Translations under genes and position numbers: made by a program | Notes under the pieces: generated by a model | What the model was told of the DNA's origin: nothing | Databases searched by the model: none | The model's input: only the letters and a program-made list of their open reading frames with translations | NCBI GenBank assembly: GCA_030674185.1 | Contig: JAPXFY010000031.1 | Span: forward strand, 39,027,532 to 39,091,531 | Origin: Monoplex corrugatus | Taxonomy: Eukaryota; Mollusca; Gastropoda; Littorinimorpha; Ranellidae | Reading direction: 5' to 3' | DNA length: 64,000 bases | Shown: positions 43,668 to 55,117 of the stretch, one piece after another | How positions within the stretch are numbered: the first letter of the stretch is position 1 | How the letters are laid out: each line of letters opens with the position of its first letter

Positions 43668-44036
43668 AAGGACACAGTCAAAATGCCGATTTGAATAAAC
43701 GACCTGAATAAACTTAACACAAAAAGGAGATTCATGAAATTTAACAAAAAAAGGAGATTCGTGACTTTTTCTGGACTGCTCTATTTCCATGGCAAAATGT
43801 CCAAATAATCTATGTTTAATTATAATTATGTAAGTCGAAATAATCTGTTTAATTATAATTATATAAATCATAAATCAATCTTGTATAGCTGTATTCTCCA
43901 AACCCCCCCAAAATTATATGTCATTCTTGTATACTGCTGTTCTCCAAACTCATTTGGAGTCAATGTGCATTGCAGATAATCAGACTTTTAGGTGAGGCAT
44001 GCACAACTCAAGCTGATAGGCGAGTTGTCCACACTC

Positions 44037-44337
44037 CACTATGTTGTTGCACAGTCTACATCTTGGGTGGGCGTGCACGCTGCATGTTTTCATATTTCCA
44101 CAAGCCACCAGACACTCACGTGACTTACAGGATCTGTAACCCTTTGACTCCCGTACACTATCCACCAGCTGCAAAAAAACTTAACCCTTTGACTCCCTCA
44201 CCTTATCCACCAGCTTCCTGAAACTGCAGGAAGCTGGTGGATAGGGTGAGGGAATCAAAGGGTTACAATTTTTGTTTTGCTTTCATGGTTGGCAATGCAG
44301 GATGTCGGTGGACAGGGTGCAGGAGTCAAAGGGTTAA
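44037..44337 (+). repeat. Left arm of a 300-bp inverted repeat
   Basis: Comprises about 100 bp of unrelated sequence (cactatgttgttgcacagtc...gacttacaggatctgtaa) plus Pal-TTAA copy j. Matched in inverse by 45026-45326 across its full length. Confidence 0.9.
44136..44337. mobile_element. Pal-TTAA MITE copy j
   Basis: Left GTAA (44136-44139) CCCTTTGACTCCCG, right GTCAAAGGGTTAA (44334-44337). The inner hairpin has an extra gaaact between its arms. Right outer arm is long. Confidence 0.92.
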
Positions 44338-44344
44338 TGTGCAA

Positions 44345-44900
44345 ATGTGATACCTTGCATACGCACACACATATACAGGGTTTAGGTACTGGCAGGTCTG
44401 CACGTGCTGACCAGAGAGATGGGAAAAATCTCCATCTTTAACCCTCCAGGGAAGGTTAAGGGTGGAATTTCCACTCAGATGGGATCCTTGTGACTATCCC
44501 AACCCTCACAGAACGTCTTGCAGACCTTCCTCAATTTGTTGAATTTATTCAAGAAGGATTCACAGCTCTCAAAGAATCTCATACACGCTCTAGCCAAATC
44601 TACAGACTGGGGTTGAACTCAAGACATTCAGGTCTTAAAGGTCCATGGCTCTGTCAGCTCGCATGGATTCTCCTGACCATTTCTACAGTACTTTTTCCTT
44701 TTTATATTTTGTGTTTGTACTGTGTCAGACTTGACCCCGTGCGATCGAATTAGAAAGTGGGAGCTAAACCTTACGCCAACCAAGCCTCAGAAAACACTTG
44801 CACATGCAGTCTCCCGTCCACCCGTTTGTGAATGGGTACCTGACCCTCTTCAGATTTGGGGAAGGTAAAGCTGAAATAGACAGAACATGGGTGCTATCCT
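44345..44900 (+). mobile_element. SINE-like dispersed repeat between the inverted arms
   Basis: Includes cacccgtttgtgaatgggtac and ggggaaggtaaagc, shared with 30468-30550 and 33230-33260. No coding capacity is supported. A 15-base poly-A lies at 44919-44933. Confidence 0.5.
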
Positions 44901-44984
44901 TATTCTGTTTCAATCGAAAAAAAAAAAAAAAGGATTTTTATCACCTGATCCTTCTGTGACCCTTCAGCTATAGGACAAGTTTTA

Positions 44985-45437
44985 GTTATTTTTTCTCCCG
45001 CACCCTATCCACCAACTGCAAACAGTTAACCCTTTGACTCCCTCACCCAATCCACCAGCTTCCTGCATTGCCAACCATGAAAGCAAAGCAGAAACGTAAC
45101 CCTTTGATTCCCTCACCCTATCCACCAGCTTCCTGCAGTTTCAGGAAGCTGGTAGATAGGGTGAGGGAGTCAAAGGGTTAATTTTTTTGCAGCTGGTGGA
45201 TAGTGTACGGGAGTCAAAGGGTTACAGATCCTGTAAGTCCTGTCAGTGTCTGGTGGCTTATGGAAACATGAAAACACGCAGCTTGCACGCCCACAAAAGA
45301 TGTAGACTGTGCAACACAACATAGTGCAGGAAGCTGGTGGATAGTCTGAGGGAGTCAAAGGGTTAAATTTTGCTTTGCAAGCATGGTTGACAATACAGGA
45401 TGCTGATGGACAGGGTGTGGGAGTCAAAAGGTTAAAA
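44985..45437. mobile_element. Pal-TTAA compound copy k
   Basis: Several modules in series: a partial short outer arm, TTAA (45026-45029) with a long arm, an inner palindrome with cctgcagtttcagg centre, then short arm and gggttac. About 95 bases of foreign sequence follow (45230-45326), then another set of right-hand modules ending GTCAAAAGGTTAA at about 45435. The foreign block is the inverse of the flank at 44037-44135. Confidence 0.85.
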
Positions 45438-45729
45438 TGTCTCTGGCAAGTGCTTTCATAATACCCTCAAAAGTGAAATGAATTAAAAAAATGCAACAGA
45501 TGTATTCAACGAGACACAATTTCTTTTGTCAAATTTCATATCACATTTTATACATATACACAATATTTTCAAAAATGTACCACAGTATTATTTAAAGTAC
45601 AAATATGTCACAGACCTCTTCAACTTTTTAAGGAATAACATGGGAATCTTTGGGAAAGCATTATGAATAATAAGCAAGTAACAGACTATTCAGTTTTAAG
45701 AGAATATTGTATAACATCTGGGGAAACGG
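45438..45729. other. Unassigned AT-rich stretch
   Basis: Nothing recognised. Confidence 0.4.
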
Positions 45730-45922
45730 TTAACCCTTTTGATTCCCTCATCCAGTCCACTAGGTACAAAAACTTAACCCTTTGACTCCCTCACCCTATC
45801 CACTGGTTTCCTTCAGGAAGCTGGTGGATAGGATGAGGGAGTCAAAGGGTTAAGTTTTTGCGTTGCTATCATGATGACGATGCAGGATGCCAGTTGATAG
45901 GGTGAGGGAGTCAAAGGGTTAA
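45730..45922. mobile_element. Pal-TTAA MITE copy l
   Basis: TTAA at 45730-45733 and 45919-45922, plus internal TTAACCC and GGGTTAA joints either side of the hairpin at ttccttcaggaagc. One of the clearest examples of the nested layout. Confidence 0.94.
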
Positions 45923-46185
45923 AACACATATCCACAAAACATATAACAGATCTGTGAGATAAACCAGAATGAATAGTACATGAAGTATAGCAAATGGAAT
46001 GATTTGACAGTTCATTACGTACCATAAGCTTGCACCAAACAGCACCAATCTATCACATGCCACAATTCACAACCTTTAAATCAAAGTCATGACTGTAAAA
46101 ATATACATCTTACTATATATTATCTTATTCTATGTTGATAATTTATGTAAAAATACATGTCTTACTTTCACGACATTCAAATTTG

Positions 46186-46701
46186 AGCCCAGCCAACTGC
46201 GTAGAGCCATATCAGGGCTACAGCAGTTTCAAAACATACACAATACTTAAAACAGGAAGAAAAAAAAATGAAAAGAAAATTAAGTACACATATCAATGCA
46301 TTTGTACACATAACCTAAGGAGACACCTCTGATGCTGACGAATGTCTGATTTATCATATAGGGGATTTAAAAAACATATCTGAATACAAATTTAAATTTG
46401 ACTAAGGACACTAAAACATACATAAAAATGGGCATAAATTACCTAAAATAGCCTCCGCATATTTCATTTCCCTAGAGCCAAAAATGCACTCAATACATGT
46501 ACCCAAGTATCAATCCTAAGAGAAAGTATGTAAGACTTTATCGAACACATACAGATGAATGGACCAGCAAGGCAGAAAATGATAGGAAGAAATGACAGAA
46601 AGCAAAGGAGAAAGACAGTGACAAAAAAGAGGAAATTTCTAGCACAGAATTTCTAGAAGATGAGGATACTATTTATACTGAAAGAGAACCCCCACAGGGG
46701 T
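46186..46701 (-). mobile_element. R540 retroposon, - strand, full length
   Basis: 3' end at left (gagcccagccaactgcgtag, agccatatcagggctacagc), 5' end at right (ctgaaagagaacccccacag). Uninterrupted copy; at the site corresponding to Pal-TTAA copy n it reads cactcaatacatgtaccc. Confidence 0.85.
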
Positions 46702-46769
46702 GATTGCTCATTTAGACTCACTCCACAACTAGGCAATTACTATTGTCAGTTGGGAGCTTATTAGGCAGT

Positions 46770-47078
46770 GTCCTGTATAAGTTGGATCTACACAGACATT
46801 AGGCAGTGTCCTGTATAAGTTGGATCTACACAGACATTAGGCAGTGTCCTGTATAAGTTGGATCTACACAGACATTAGGCAGTGTCCTATATAAGTTGGA
46901 TCTACACAGACATTAGGCAGTTTTTGTGTTGCTCACCCTATATAAGTTGGATCTACACAAACACTAGGCAGTGTCCTATATAGGTAGGATCTGCACAGAC
47001 ATTAGGCAGTGTCATATATATGTTGGATCTACACAGACATTAGGCTGTGTCCAATATAAGTTGGATCTGCAAAGACAC
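46770..47078. repeat. 38-bp minisatellite, about 8 copies
   Basis: Unit: acattaggcagtgtcctgta followed by taagttggatctacacag. The first four copies are nearly identical and later ones are diverged. One copy has an insertion (tttttgtgttgctcaccct). Confidence 0.95.
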
Positions 47079-47223
47079 TGTTCAAATCTGCTAGAAGGAA
47101 CTGGCAATAGTGCAGTGTCTCCTCTGGTGTGTGGCCCCACAGAATCTCAACATCACTGGTTCCCACGGGCTTCCTGATATGGGGACTTCAACTGAGTGAA
47201 CATGGGTTTTGGGGGGTTGGGTG

Positions 47224-47392
47224 TTAACCCTTTGACTCCTGCACCCTGTCCACCAGCATCCTGCACTGTCAAACAAGCTAGTAGAGCAAAAAACTGAACC
47301 CTTTGACTCCCTCACCTTATCCACCAGCTTCCTGCAAGAAAAGAGTTAAGTTTTTGCAGTTGGAGGACAGGGTGGGGGAGTCAAAGAGTTAA
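47224..47392. mobile_element. Pal-TTAA MITE copy m
   Basis: TTAA at 47224-47227 and 47389-47392. The inner palindrome has lost its right arm (ttcctgcaagaaaagagttaag), so the hairpin is broken. Confidence 0.88.
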
Positions 47393-47829
47393 GTAGCCAC
47401 AATAAGCAACATGGGATCAACACTACTGAAATGGCACAGAAAAGACAGGACCAAAAAAAGGTCAACAACAAAAAAACAACCAAACAAAAAACAAAAACAA
47501 ACAAAAAACCCCCACCATTTCCACCTTAATTCGCTTTTACTAAGGCAAATAGATGACAGTAGTATTGTAAACATCAAAAAGATTGCACAAGGGAGATTTT
47601 CTTGAAAAAAATGCAGATGAAAGAACCAGTAATCACTAAACACACACAAAAACAGAGAGGACAAAATAAACAACACAAAATGTTTGTAAAAATATACACA
47701 GTTGTCTCATTACAAAAATGTCTGTTTCTACCATTCTGTTTGATACCAATTAAAAAGATTTAAATTCTCAATATTATACAGATACGCAAACCGTAATTCT
47801 ATCAGTTTCAAAATACCCAAAACCCAATG
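47393..47829. other. Unassigned A-rich stretch
   Basis: An AAC/AAA-rich block lies at 47455-47520. No feature recognised. Confidence 0.4.
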
Positions 47830-48550
47830 GCTTGGTGTAGTATGTGGCCTAATGGATAGAGCACCCAAATAATATGCAAGAAACCCCAGTTCGGTTCTAG
47901 CCAAACAGGGATCTTTTTAACCCCATCAACTACACTCTGTGCGGTGGTCTGGGCGCCAATCTTTCAGATTAGATGATAAAGGGTGGTCCCTAATGCAGCT
48001 CGCACTTTGTGCATGTTAAAGAACTCATGGCAACAAAGAAGTTTCTGGGCAGGGATCTTTTTAACCCCTTTAACTAGACTCTGTGCAGTGGTTTGTGTGC
48101 CAGTCTTTCAGATCAGCTGATAAAGTGTGGTCCCAAATGTGTGGTCTTAATGCAGCACACACTTTGGGCATGTTAACCCTTTGAACCTGGCTGGCCGATG
48201 CAGCGGCCAGCGCGATTAATACCTCTGTACCCGGCAGGTCGCTCCAGCGGCCTGACATGTCAATTGACCTGGCCTGGTATGGTGCTGGTGTGCGGTATGC
48301 GACCTACCGCACCTACTCTCCTCTGCCACATCCTGTTTATATTACCGAATTCCAGACACCCTATACTTTCTTCCTGGCAAATTTTTAAGCATTAAAGGAT
48401 TTATTCTGAGACACCGATTTTGCTAGAATTTCTCTAAAAATACTCAGGGTTGAGGGTATCAGGGTCTAGAAATACTTAGGGCTGAAAGGGTTAAAGAACT
48501 CATAGCAAAAAAGAAGTTGTCCTTGGCAAAATTCTGTAAAAACGTTTAAA
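47830..48550 (+). mobile_element. tRNA-headed SINE with duplicated body and nested MITE
   Basis: Head: A-box-like gtggcctaatggatagagca and B-box-like cagttcggttctagcc. The body occurs twice in tandem (about 47907-48035 and 48050-48180), each with gggatctttttaacccc, ctctgtgc(g/a)gtgg, ctttcagat and a cactttg-gcatg string. The second body is cut by a TTAA MITE and resumes ttaaagaactcatagcaa, ending at ttctgtaaaaa. Confidence 0.8.
48177..48490. mobile_element. Second TTAA MITE family, 314 bp, with internal empty site
   Basis: Left end CCCTTTGAACCTGG, right end AGGGCTGAAAGGG, flanked by TTAA (48173-48176, 48491-48494). The first SINE body just upstream shows the empty site gcatgttaaagaactcatgg at 48012-48031. 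CCCTTT-starting termini and exact TTAA duplication are hallmarks of piggyBac-mobilised elements. The interior is non-coding and unlike Pal-TTAA. Confidence 0.9.
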
Positions 48551-48917
48551 AACTTCTACTCTCAATAAGCAAGAAACACATGCAGACAGAAGAAAAGAAA
48601 AAAAAATGTGGGTGATAGCACATTCTCCCAAACAGACAAACCCAAAACAATGTGGCACTGTATACTATCTTCACATGTAATTGTAATCCATTGTAATAAA
48701 AACAAGTAAAATACAAATCCCAAGCTGCATTTTCAAATCATAAAGCTATAGATGATCAAGATGTCGTTCTTATGCTTTTTTTCTCAGTATATAAACAGAA
48801 ATATAGACATCACAGTGGAGCGAGTTTGGTATGATACACAACTGTGCGATTTTAAGTCATTTATCAAGTTGCATTGAATTAAGAGATCACTTTTTTGTTC
48901 TTCTTCATTTTTTCATC

Positions 48918-48920
<3 letters not shown>
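48551..48920. other. Unassigned AT-rich stretch
   Basis: Nothing recognised. Confidence 0.4.
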
Positions 48921-48970
<50 letters not shown>

Positions 48971-48990
48971 GTGTGTGTGAGTGTGATGTG

Positions 48991-49029
<39 letters not shown>

Positions 49030-49050
49030 TGTGAGTGTGTGTGTGTGTAA
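48921..49050. repeat. (TG)n microsatellite
   Basis: TG tract with GAGTGTG interruptions. Confidence 0.97.
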
Positions 49051-49430
49051 AACGCATTCTCATAAAATCACCGGTAAGTTACATTGTGCACAATTTCAGT
49101 TTTACAAACCAGAAAATTACAAAGACTTTACAGTTTATACCAAAAAAAAAAATCAAATTTATTTCTCTTACATATCTATTTCTCAGATATGGTGTTTTAA
49201 AGTCTGTAAATGCAGAATCAGCTATTTTGAGAAAACAAGCTCCATAGATTTAGAACACATGGCTAATCAAATTCTTCACCAACAGGTCTAGATCTCAACA
49301 AAACTTACTGTAACTTGGTAGTTAATTAAGATACAACATAATTGGCAATTTTCATGCATTCAAACAATTCTGATGCCCTTTGCTGGCTTATTTTCAGGTA
49401 TCAAAATTGTATGATTATAGGCACTGAAAA
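49051..49430. other. Unassigned AT-rich stretch
   Basis: Nothing recognised apart from short low-complexity frames. Confidence 0.4.
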
Positions 49431-49431
49431 C

Positions 49432-50517
49432 AGCATAGTAAGCACCAGATCTTATTAAACTATTCATATTCTTTTTTTTTCCAAGTAAACAATAAAAGGA
49501 AATGACAAAATAACAATCACCAGACCTTCTTTAACTACTCATATTCTTTTTTTTCTCAAATAAGTAATAAAAGGAAATGACAGAATAGCAAGCACCAGAC
49601 CTTTACCTATTCATACTCTTCTTTTTTCCCAAATAAGTATTAAAAGGAAATGACTGAATAGAAAGTACCAAACCTTCTTTAACTATTCACACTCTTTTTT
49701 TTTTATTCAAATAAAAGGAATTGACAGAATAGCAAGCACCAGACCTTCAACTATTCATACTCTTTTTTTCTCAAATAAGTATTAAAAGGAAATGACAGAA
49801 TAGCGAGCACCAGACCTTCAACTATTCATACTCTTTTTTTTTTCAAATAAGTATTAAAAGGAAATGACAAAATAGCAAGCACCAGACCTTCAACTATTCA
49901 TACTCTTTTTTTTTTCAAATAAGTAATAAAAGGAAATGACAGAATAGCAAGCACCAGACCTTCAACTATTCATACTTTTTTTTTTCAAATAAGTATTAAA
50001 AGGAAATGACAGAATAGCAAGCACCAGACCTTCAACTATTCATACTTTTTTTTTTTCAAATAAGTATTAAAAGGAAATGACAAAATAGCGAGCACCAGAC
50101 CTTCAACTATTCATACTCTTTTTTTTTCAAATAAGTAATAAAAGGAAATGACAGAATAGCAAGCACCAGACCTTCAACTATTCATACTCTTTTTTTTTTC
50201 AAGTAAGTATTAAAAGGAAATGACAAAATAGCGAGCACCAGACCTTCAACTATTCATACTCTTTTTTTTTTCAAGTAAGTATTAAAAGGAAATGACAAAA
50301 TAGCGAGCACCAGACCTTCAACTATTCATACTTTTTTTTTCAAGTAAGTATTAAAAGGAAATGACAAAATAGCGAGCACCAGACCTTCAACTATTCATAC
50401 TCTTTTTTTTCAAGTAAGTATTAAAAGGAAATGACAAAATAGCGAGCACCAGACCTTCTCTAGCTATTCATATTCTTTTTTTTTCTTCAAATAAGTATTA
50501 AAAGGAAATGACAGAAT
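49432..50517. repeat. About 69-bp minisatellite with internal poly-T, about 15 copies
   Basis: Unit: agcaccagaccttcaactat, tcatactc, T(7-10), caaataagtattaaaaggaa, atgaca(g/a)aatag. The T run varies from copy to copy. Variants caagtaag and gcgagcacc cluster in the right half. Confidence 0.97.
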
Positions 50518-50674
50518 GGGCAGCTGTGCAAGTCACACACCAAAATTCTTAATTTTCACCATCTGACTCCTGATCGCTTTAATGAGCTTCTAGCTGAACT
50601 CGCTCTGTCTGCCTTATACAGAATTTGGAGACAATAGGCTACACCTACCCACTCACCCACCCCCACATACACTT

Positions 50675-51192
50675 ATTATTATTTTTGTTTGAAGCCCAGC
50701 TGACTATGTACATACACTTCAACAAATAAAAAAAGGAAAGAAAATTAAGTACACATATCAATGCATTCACATACATAATCTAAGGAGATGTCCCTGACCC
50801 TGACCACTCCATCCAATTTATCGCACAGGGGATTTACAAAAACATACCCGAATACAAATTTAAACATAACTAGGGACACGAAAACATATATCAAAACAGG
50901 CCTATATTACTTAAAATTGCTTCTGCATATATATCTCGTTTCCCTAGAGCCAACAATGGACTTAATACATGTACCCAATTATCAATCCTAAGAGAAAGTA
51001 CGCAAGACTTTATTGAACACATACAGGTGAATGAACCAGCAAGGCAGAAAATGATAAATAGTAAATGACAGAAAGCAAAGGTAGAAGAAAGAAACAGAGT
51101 GACAGAAAAGAGGAAATTTCGAGCACAGAATTTCCAGAAGATGGGGATACTATTTATATTAAAAGAGCCTCCGGCATCCCCACAGGGGGAAA
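50675..51192 (-). mobile_element. R540 retroposon, - strand, full length
   Basis: 3' end tttgaagcccagctgactat at left, 5' end ggcatccccacagggggaaa at right. Contains the intact TTAA empty site ggacttaatacatgtaccca (about 50958-50977) corresponding to Pal-TTAA copy n. Also contains gaatacaaatttaaacataac, the single-copy ancestor of the array at 52992-54085. Confidence 0.88.
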
Positions 51193-51795
51193 CCCCACAT
51201 ACAATACAAAATATTGTATATTATTATTATTACAGACGTCACAGAAGGTTCAAATTCCTGTTATACATTTTGTACTGTGGATATCATTTGAATTAAAAAG
51301 TTGTAATGAAATTTATTCTCATGTGTCTGAATTTTTTCAATTTATATGAATCCTTTCATAAATGACAGTGAATATATAATATATATACATATACAAGATA
51401 CTATATACAAAACATACAGTTCCAGCTTTTCATTATGGCATCTCCAAGCTCATATCTACAGATACATCAGTAACATATAATCAGATTAACCATTAATACA
51501 TACATATGCTAGTAACATACACAATTTCATGAGCAGAATACACCATTCACAGTAACAATGTAAATGCATTAACAAGTATAATAACAATGCAAACACATTA
51601 ACAAGTATAATAAGTATATATTCATAAAATATATATTCACATGGATAACAAACTAAACATACCTATTATCACATACAATATATACATATAAAAGAATTTA
51701 TCATAAAATCTATACAAACATACTGTCATCATAATCTCCATATACCGGTATATTAAAACAATAACCTCAACTACAACATTAATCATCATCTTAAA
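51193..51795. other. Unassigned AT-rich stretch
   Basis: TATA-rich words and one small direct repeat (aacaagtataataa..at near 51570 and 51600). No gene signal. Confidence 0.4.
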
Positions 51796-51799
51796 TGAA

Positions 51800-52286
<487 letters not shown>

Positions 52287-52991
52287 TGCCTGTGTACACA
52301 TGTACTTGTGGGTATATACACTTATATGCATATCAGAGAGAAACAGGCAGGCAGGCAGACACAGACAAAGACAATGATACAAAGCAAGAGAATACAATGA
52401 TATGAACAGTAAAACATTTCATTCTTTCTCTGTAAACTTCAAATTATCATGCACATAATCTAAACATTATTCTGTACATTTGACTTTGAGAGAATAATCA
52501 CCTGATCATTTCAAATGTATATGCCCATATTTATATAGACTATCAAGGACACAGAAATGATACAATTCATACATTACATAATTCACTTTTTTACATTTGA
52601 GGAAGTCCACATCCACATACAATGTATTTACAATTACACACATACATAAATACATACATATATACATACATACAAATATATTGTCATAATTGTCATCATC
52701 ATTATTATTATTATTGTTATTATTACCATCATCATCATCATATCTTCATCATCATTGTTTAAAGCCCAGCTGAGTGCTCAGAGCCTATATAAGTTGAGTA
52801 TGACCATCTTGAAACTAACACAAGACCTCACTGAAAAAACAAAAAACAAACCAAACCCACCAGGAAAAGAAAATTAACCACAAACATCAACGCATCTGAG
52901 CACAAGATCAAAAGATAAGCCCCTAGCATTGACCATTCCGCCCAATTCATAACCAGGGAGATTTTAGAAAAACAACCCTAACCTGAAATAC

Positions 52992-54085
52992 AAAAATGGT
53001 TACAACATAACAAGAAAGAGGACATTGAACACAATGAGATATACAAGCTGATGAATACAAATGTTAACATAAGAAGGGACATTGAACACAATGAGATATA
53101 CAAGCTGACGAATACAAATGTTAACATAAGAGGGACATTGAACACAATGAGATATACATAGCAATGTATGAAGGATAACAAATGTATAACAAACAAGTAA
53201 CAAGGGGTCATTGAACACAATGAGATATACAAGCTGATGAATACAAATGTTAACACTAAGACGGGACACTGAACACAATGAGATATACAAGCTGACGAAT
53301 ACAAATGTTAACATAAGAAGGGACACTGAACACAATGAGATATACAAGCTGACGAATACAAATGTTAACATAAGAAGGGACACTGAACACAATGAGATAT
53401 ACAAGCTGACGAATACAAATGTTAACATAGAAGGGACATGAACACATGGATATAAACTGACGAATACAATGTTAACAAGAGGGATTGAACACAATGAGAT
53501 ATACAAGCTGACGAATACAAATGTTAACATAAGAAGGGACATTGAACACAATGAGATATACAAGCTGACGAATACAAATGTTAACATAAGAAGGGACACT
53601 GAACACAATGAGATATACAAGCTGACGAATACAAATGTTAACATAAGAAGGGACACTGAACACAATGAGATATACAAGCTGATGAATACAAATGTTAACA
53701 TAAGAAGGGACATTGAACACAATGAGATATACAAGCTGATGAATACAAATGTTAACATAAGAAGGGACACTGAACACAATGAGATATACAAGCTGATGAA
53801 TACAAATGTTAACATAAGACGGGACACTGAACACAATGAGATATACAAGCTGACGAATACAAATGTTAACATAAGAAGGGACATGAACACAATGAGATAT
53901 ACAAGCTGACGAATACAAATGTTAACATAAGAAGGGACATTGAACACAATGAGATATACAAGCTGACGAATACAAATGTTAACATAAGAAGGGACATTGA
54001 ACACAATGAGATATACAAGCTGACGAATACAAATGTTAACATAAGAAGGGACATTGAACACAATGAGATATACAAGCTGGATCAT
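52992..54085. repeat. 57-bp minisatellite born from R540, about 19 copies
   Basis: Unit: gacgaatacaaatgttaaca, taagaagggaca(t/c)tgaaca, caatgagatatacaagct. It aligns to the single-copy R540 segment gaatacaaatttaaacataa, ctagggacacgaaaacatat at 50849-50890. One irregular unit lies at 53155-53215 and one degraded unit at 53420-53480. Because 57 is a multiple of three, long hydrophobic frames are open on the - strand without being genes. Confidence 0.95.
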
Positions 54086-54137
54086 ATCTCCTACAATGGC
54101 TCCTGCATATCACATTTCCTCAGAGCCAAAAAGACAC

Positions 54138-54334
54138 TTAACCCTTTGACTCCCGCGCCCTCCCTGTTTACCAGCAACCTGACTGTCAACCATGCTAGCA
54201 AAGCAAACAGTTAACATTCTGACTCCCTCATCCTATCCACCAACTCCCTACAGGCAGCTGGTGGATAGGGTGAGGGAGTCAAAGGGCTAAGTTTCAGCAG
54301 TTGGTTGATAGGAAGCGGGAGTCAAAGGGGTTAA
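54138..54334. mobile_element. Pal-TTAA MITE copy n, nested in R540
   Basis: TTAA at 54138-54141 and 54331-54334, in the sequence gacac-TTAA...TTAA-tacatgtaccc. The empty version ggacTTAAtacatgtaccc is present in the R540 copy at 50675-51192. Left outer arm long, right outer arm short, inner hairpin around actccctacaggcagct. Confidence 0.96.
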
Positions 54335-54784
54335 TACATGTACCCAATTATCAATCCTAACATAAAGTATATAAGACTTTGTACAACACATACAGGTGAA
54401 TGGACCAGAAAATGAGAAAGGAAAAACATGACAGAAAGCAAAGAAGAGAGGCAGACACAAAGAGAGTGACAGAAAAGAGAAAATCTCTAGCACAAAATTC
54501 CCAGAAGGTGGGGATACTGTTTATACTGCTAGTCCCCAGCATTCCCACTGGAGATGTTAGAAATAATACAATATCACATAAAATATTACAATAGCACAGA
54601 TTACTTACAGAATGAAGTATCTGCCTTCTATAATCCTTTCGTAGTGCACCGTTCAGGCTGATGGTCTTTGATTACGATAAATACGATAAAATTTATATTT
54701 TGTGAATTATCTATTAATCAGACAATTAGAATATAGCCAATTTAAGAGAGAATGTGCATGTATGGCTCATACATATTTGTTTCC

Positions 54785-54960
54785 ATGTGTGTGTGAGTAT
54801 GAGAGACAGAGTATGTGTGTATGTGTAGTGTGTGTGTGGTGGGTGTGTGTGTGTGTGTGTGTGTATGAGAAACAGAGAGTATGTATGTGTATGAGAGACA
54901 GAGAGTATATGTGTATGTGTGTGTGTACATGTGTGTGTGTTAAAGAGAGTGTGTGTGTGC

Positions 54961-55037
<77 letters not shown>

Positions 55038-55039
55038 TG

Positions 55040-55114
<75 letters not shown>
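54785..55114. repeat. TG/GA compound microsatellite
   Basis: Mixed TATG/TG and GAGAGACAGAG zones, a (GA)n block at 54963-55006, then a long TG tract to 55113. Confidence 0.96.

Positions 55115-55117
<3 letters not shown>

Larger units (their letters stand above)
52755..54552 (-). mobile_element. R540 retroposon, - strand, expanded from inside
   Basis: 3' part at 52755-52991 (tgtttaaagcccagctgag, cccctagcattgaccattcc). The 5' part is at 54086-54552 (tgcatatcacatttcctcag, tcaatcctaacataaagtat, ccccagcattcccactgg). Between them lies a minisatellite made from the element's own interior, and the 5' part also contains Pal-TTAA copy n. Confidence 0.88.

Noticed and set aside
47830..47905. Functional tRNA gene
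   Set aside because: A/B-box-like sequences are present but no full cloverleaf can be drawn with an intact acceptor stem. The sequence continues into a SINE body.
53000..54085. 361-codon hydrophobic - strand frame resembling a repeated membrane protein
   Set aside because: The 57-bp repeat unit keeps the frame open. The unit is traced to a non-coding retroposon interior.
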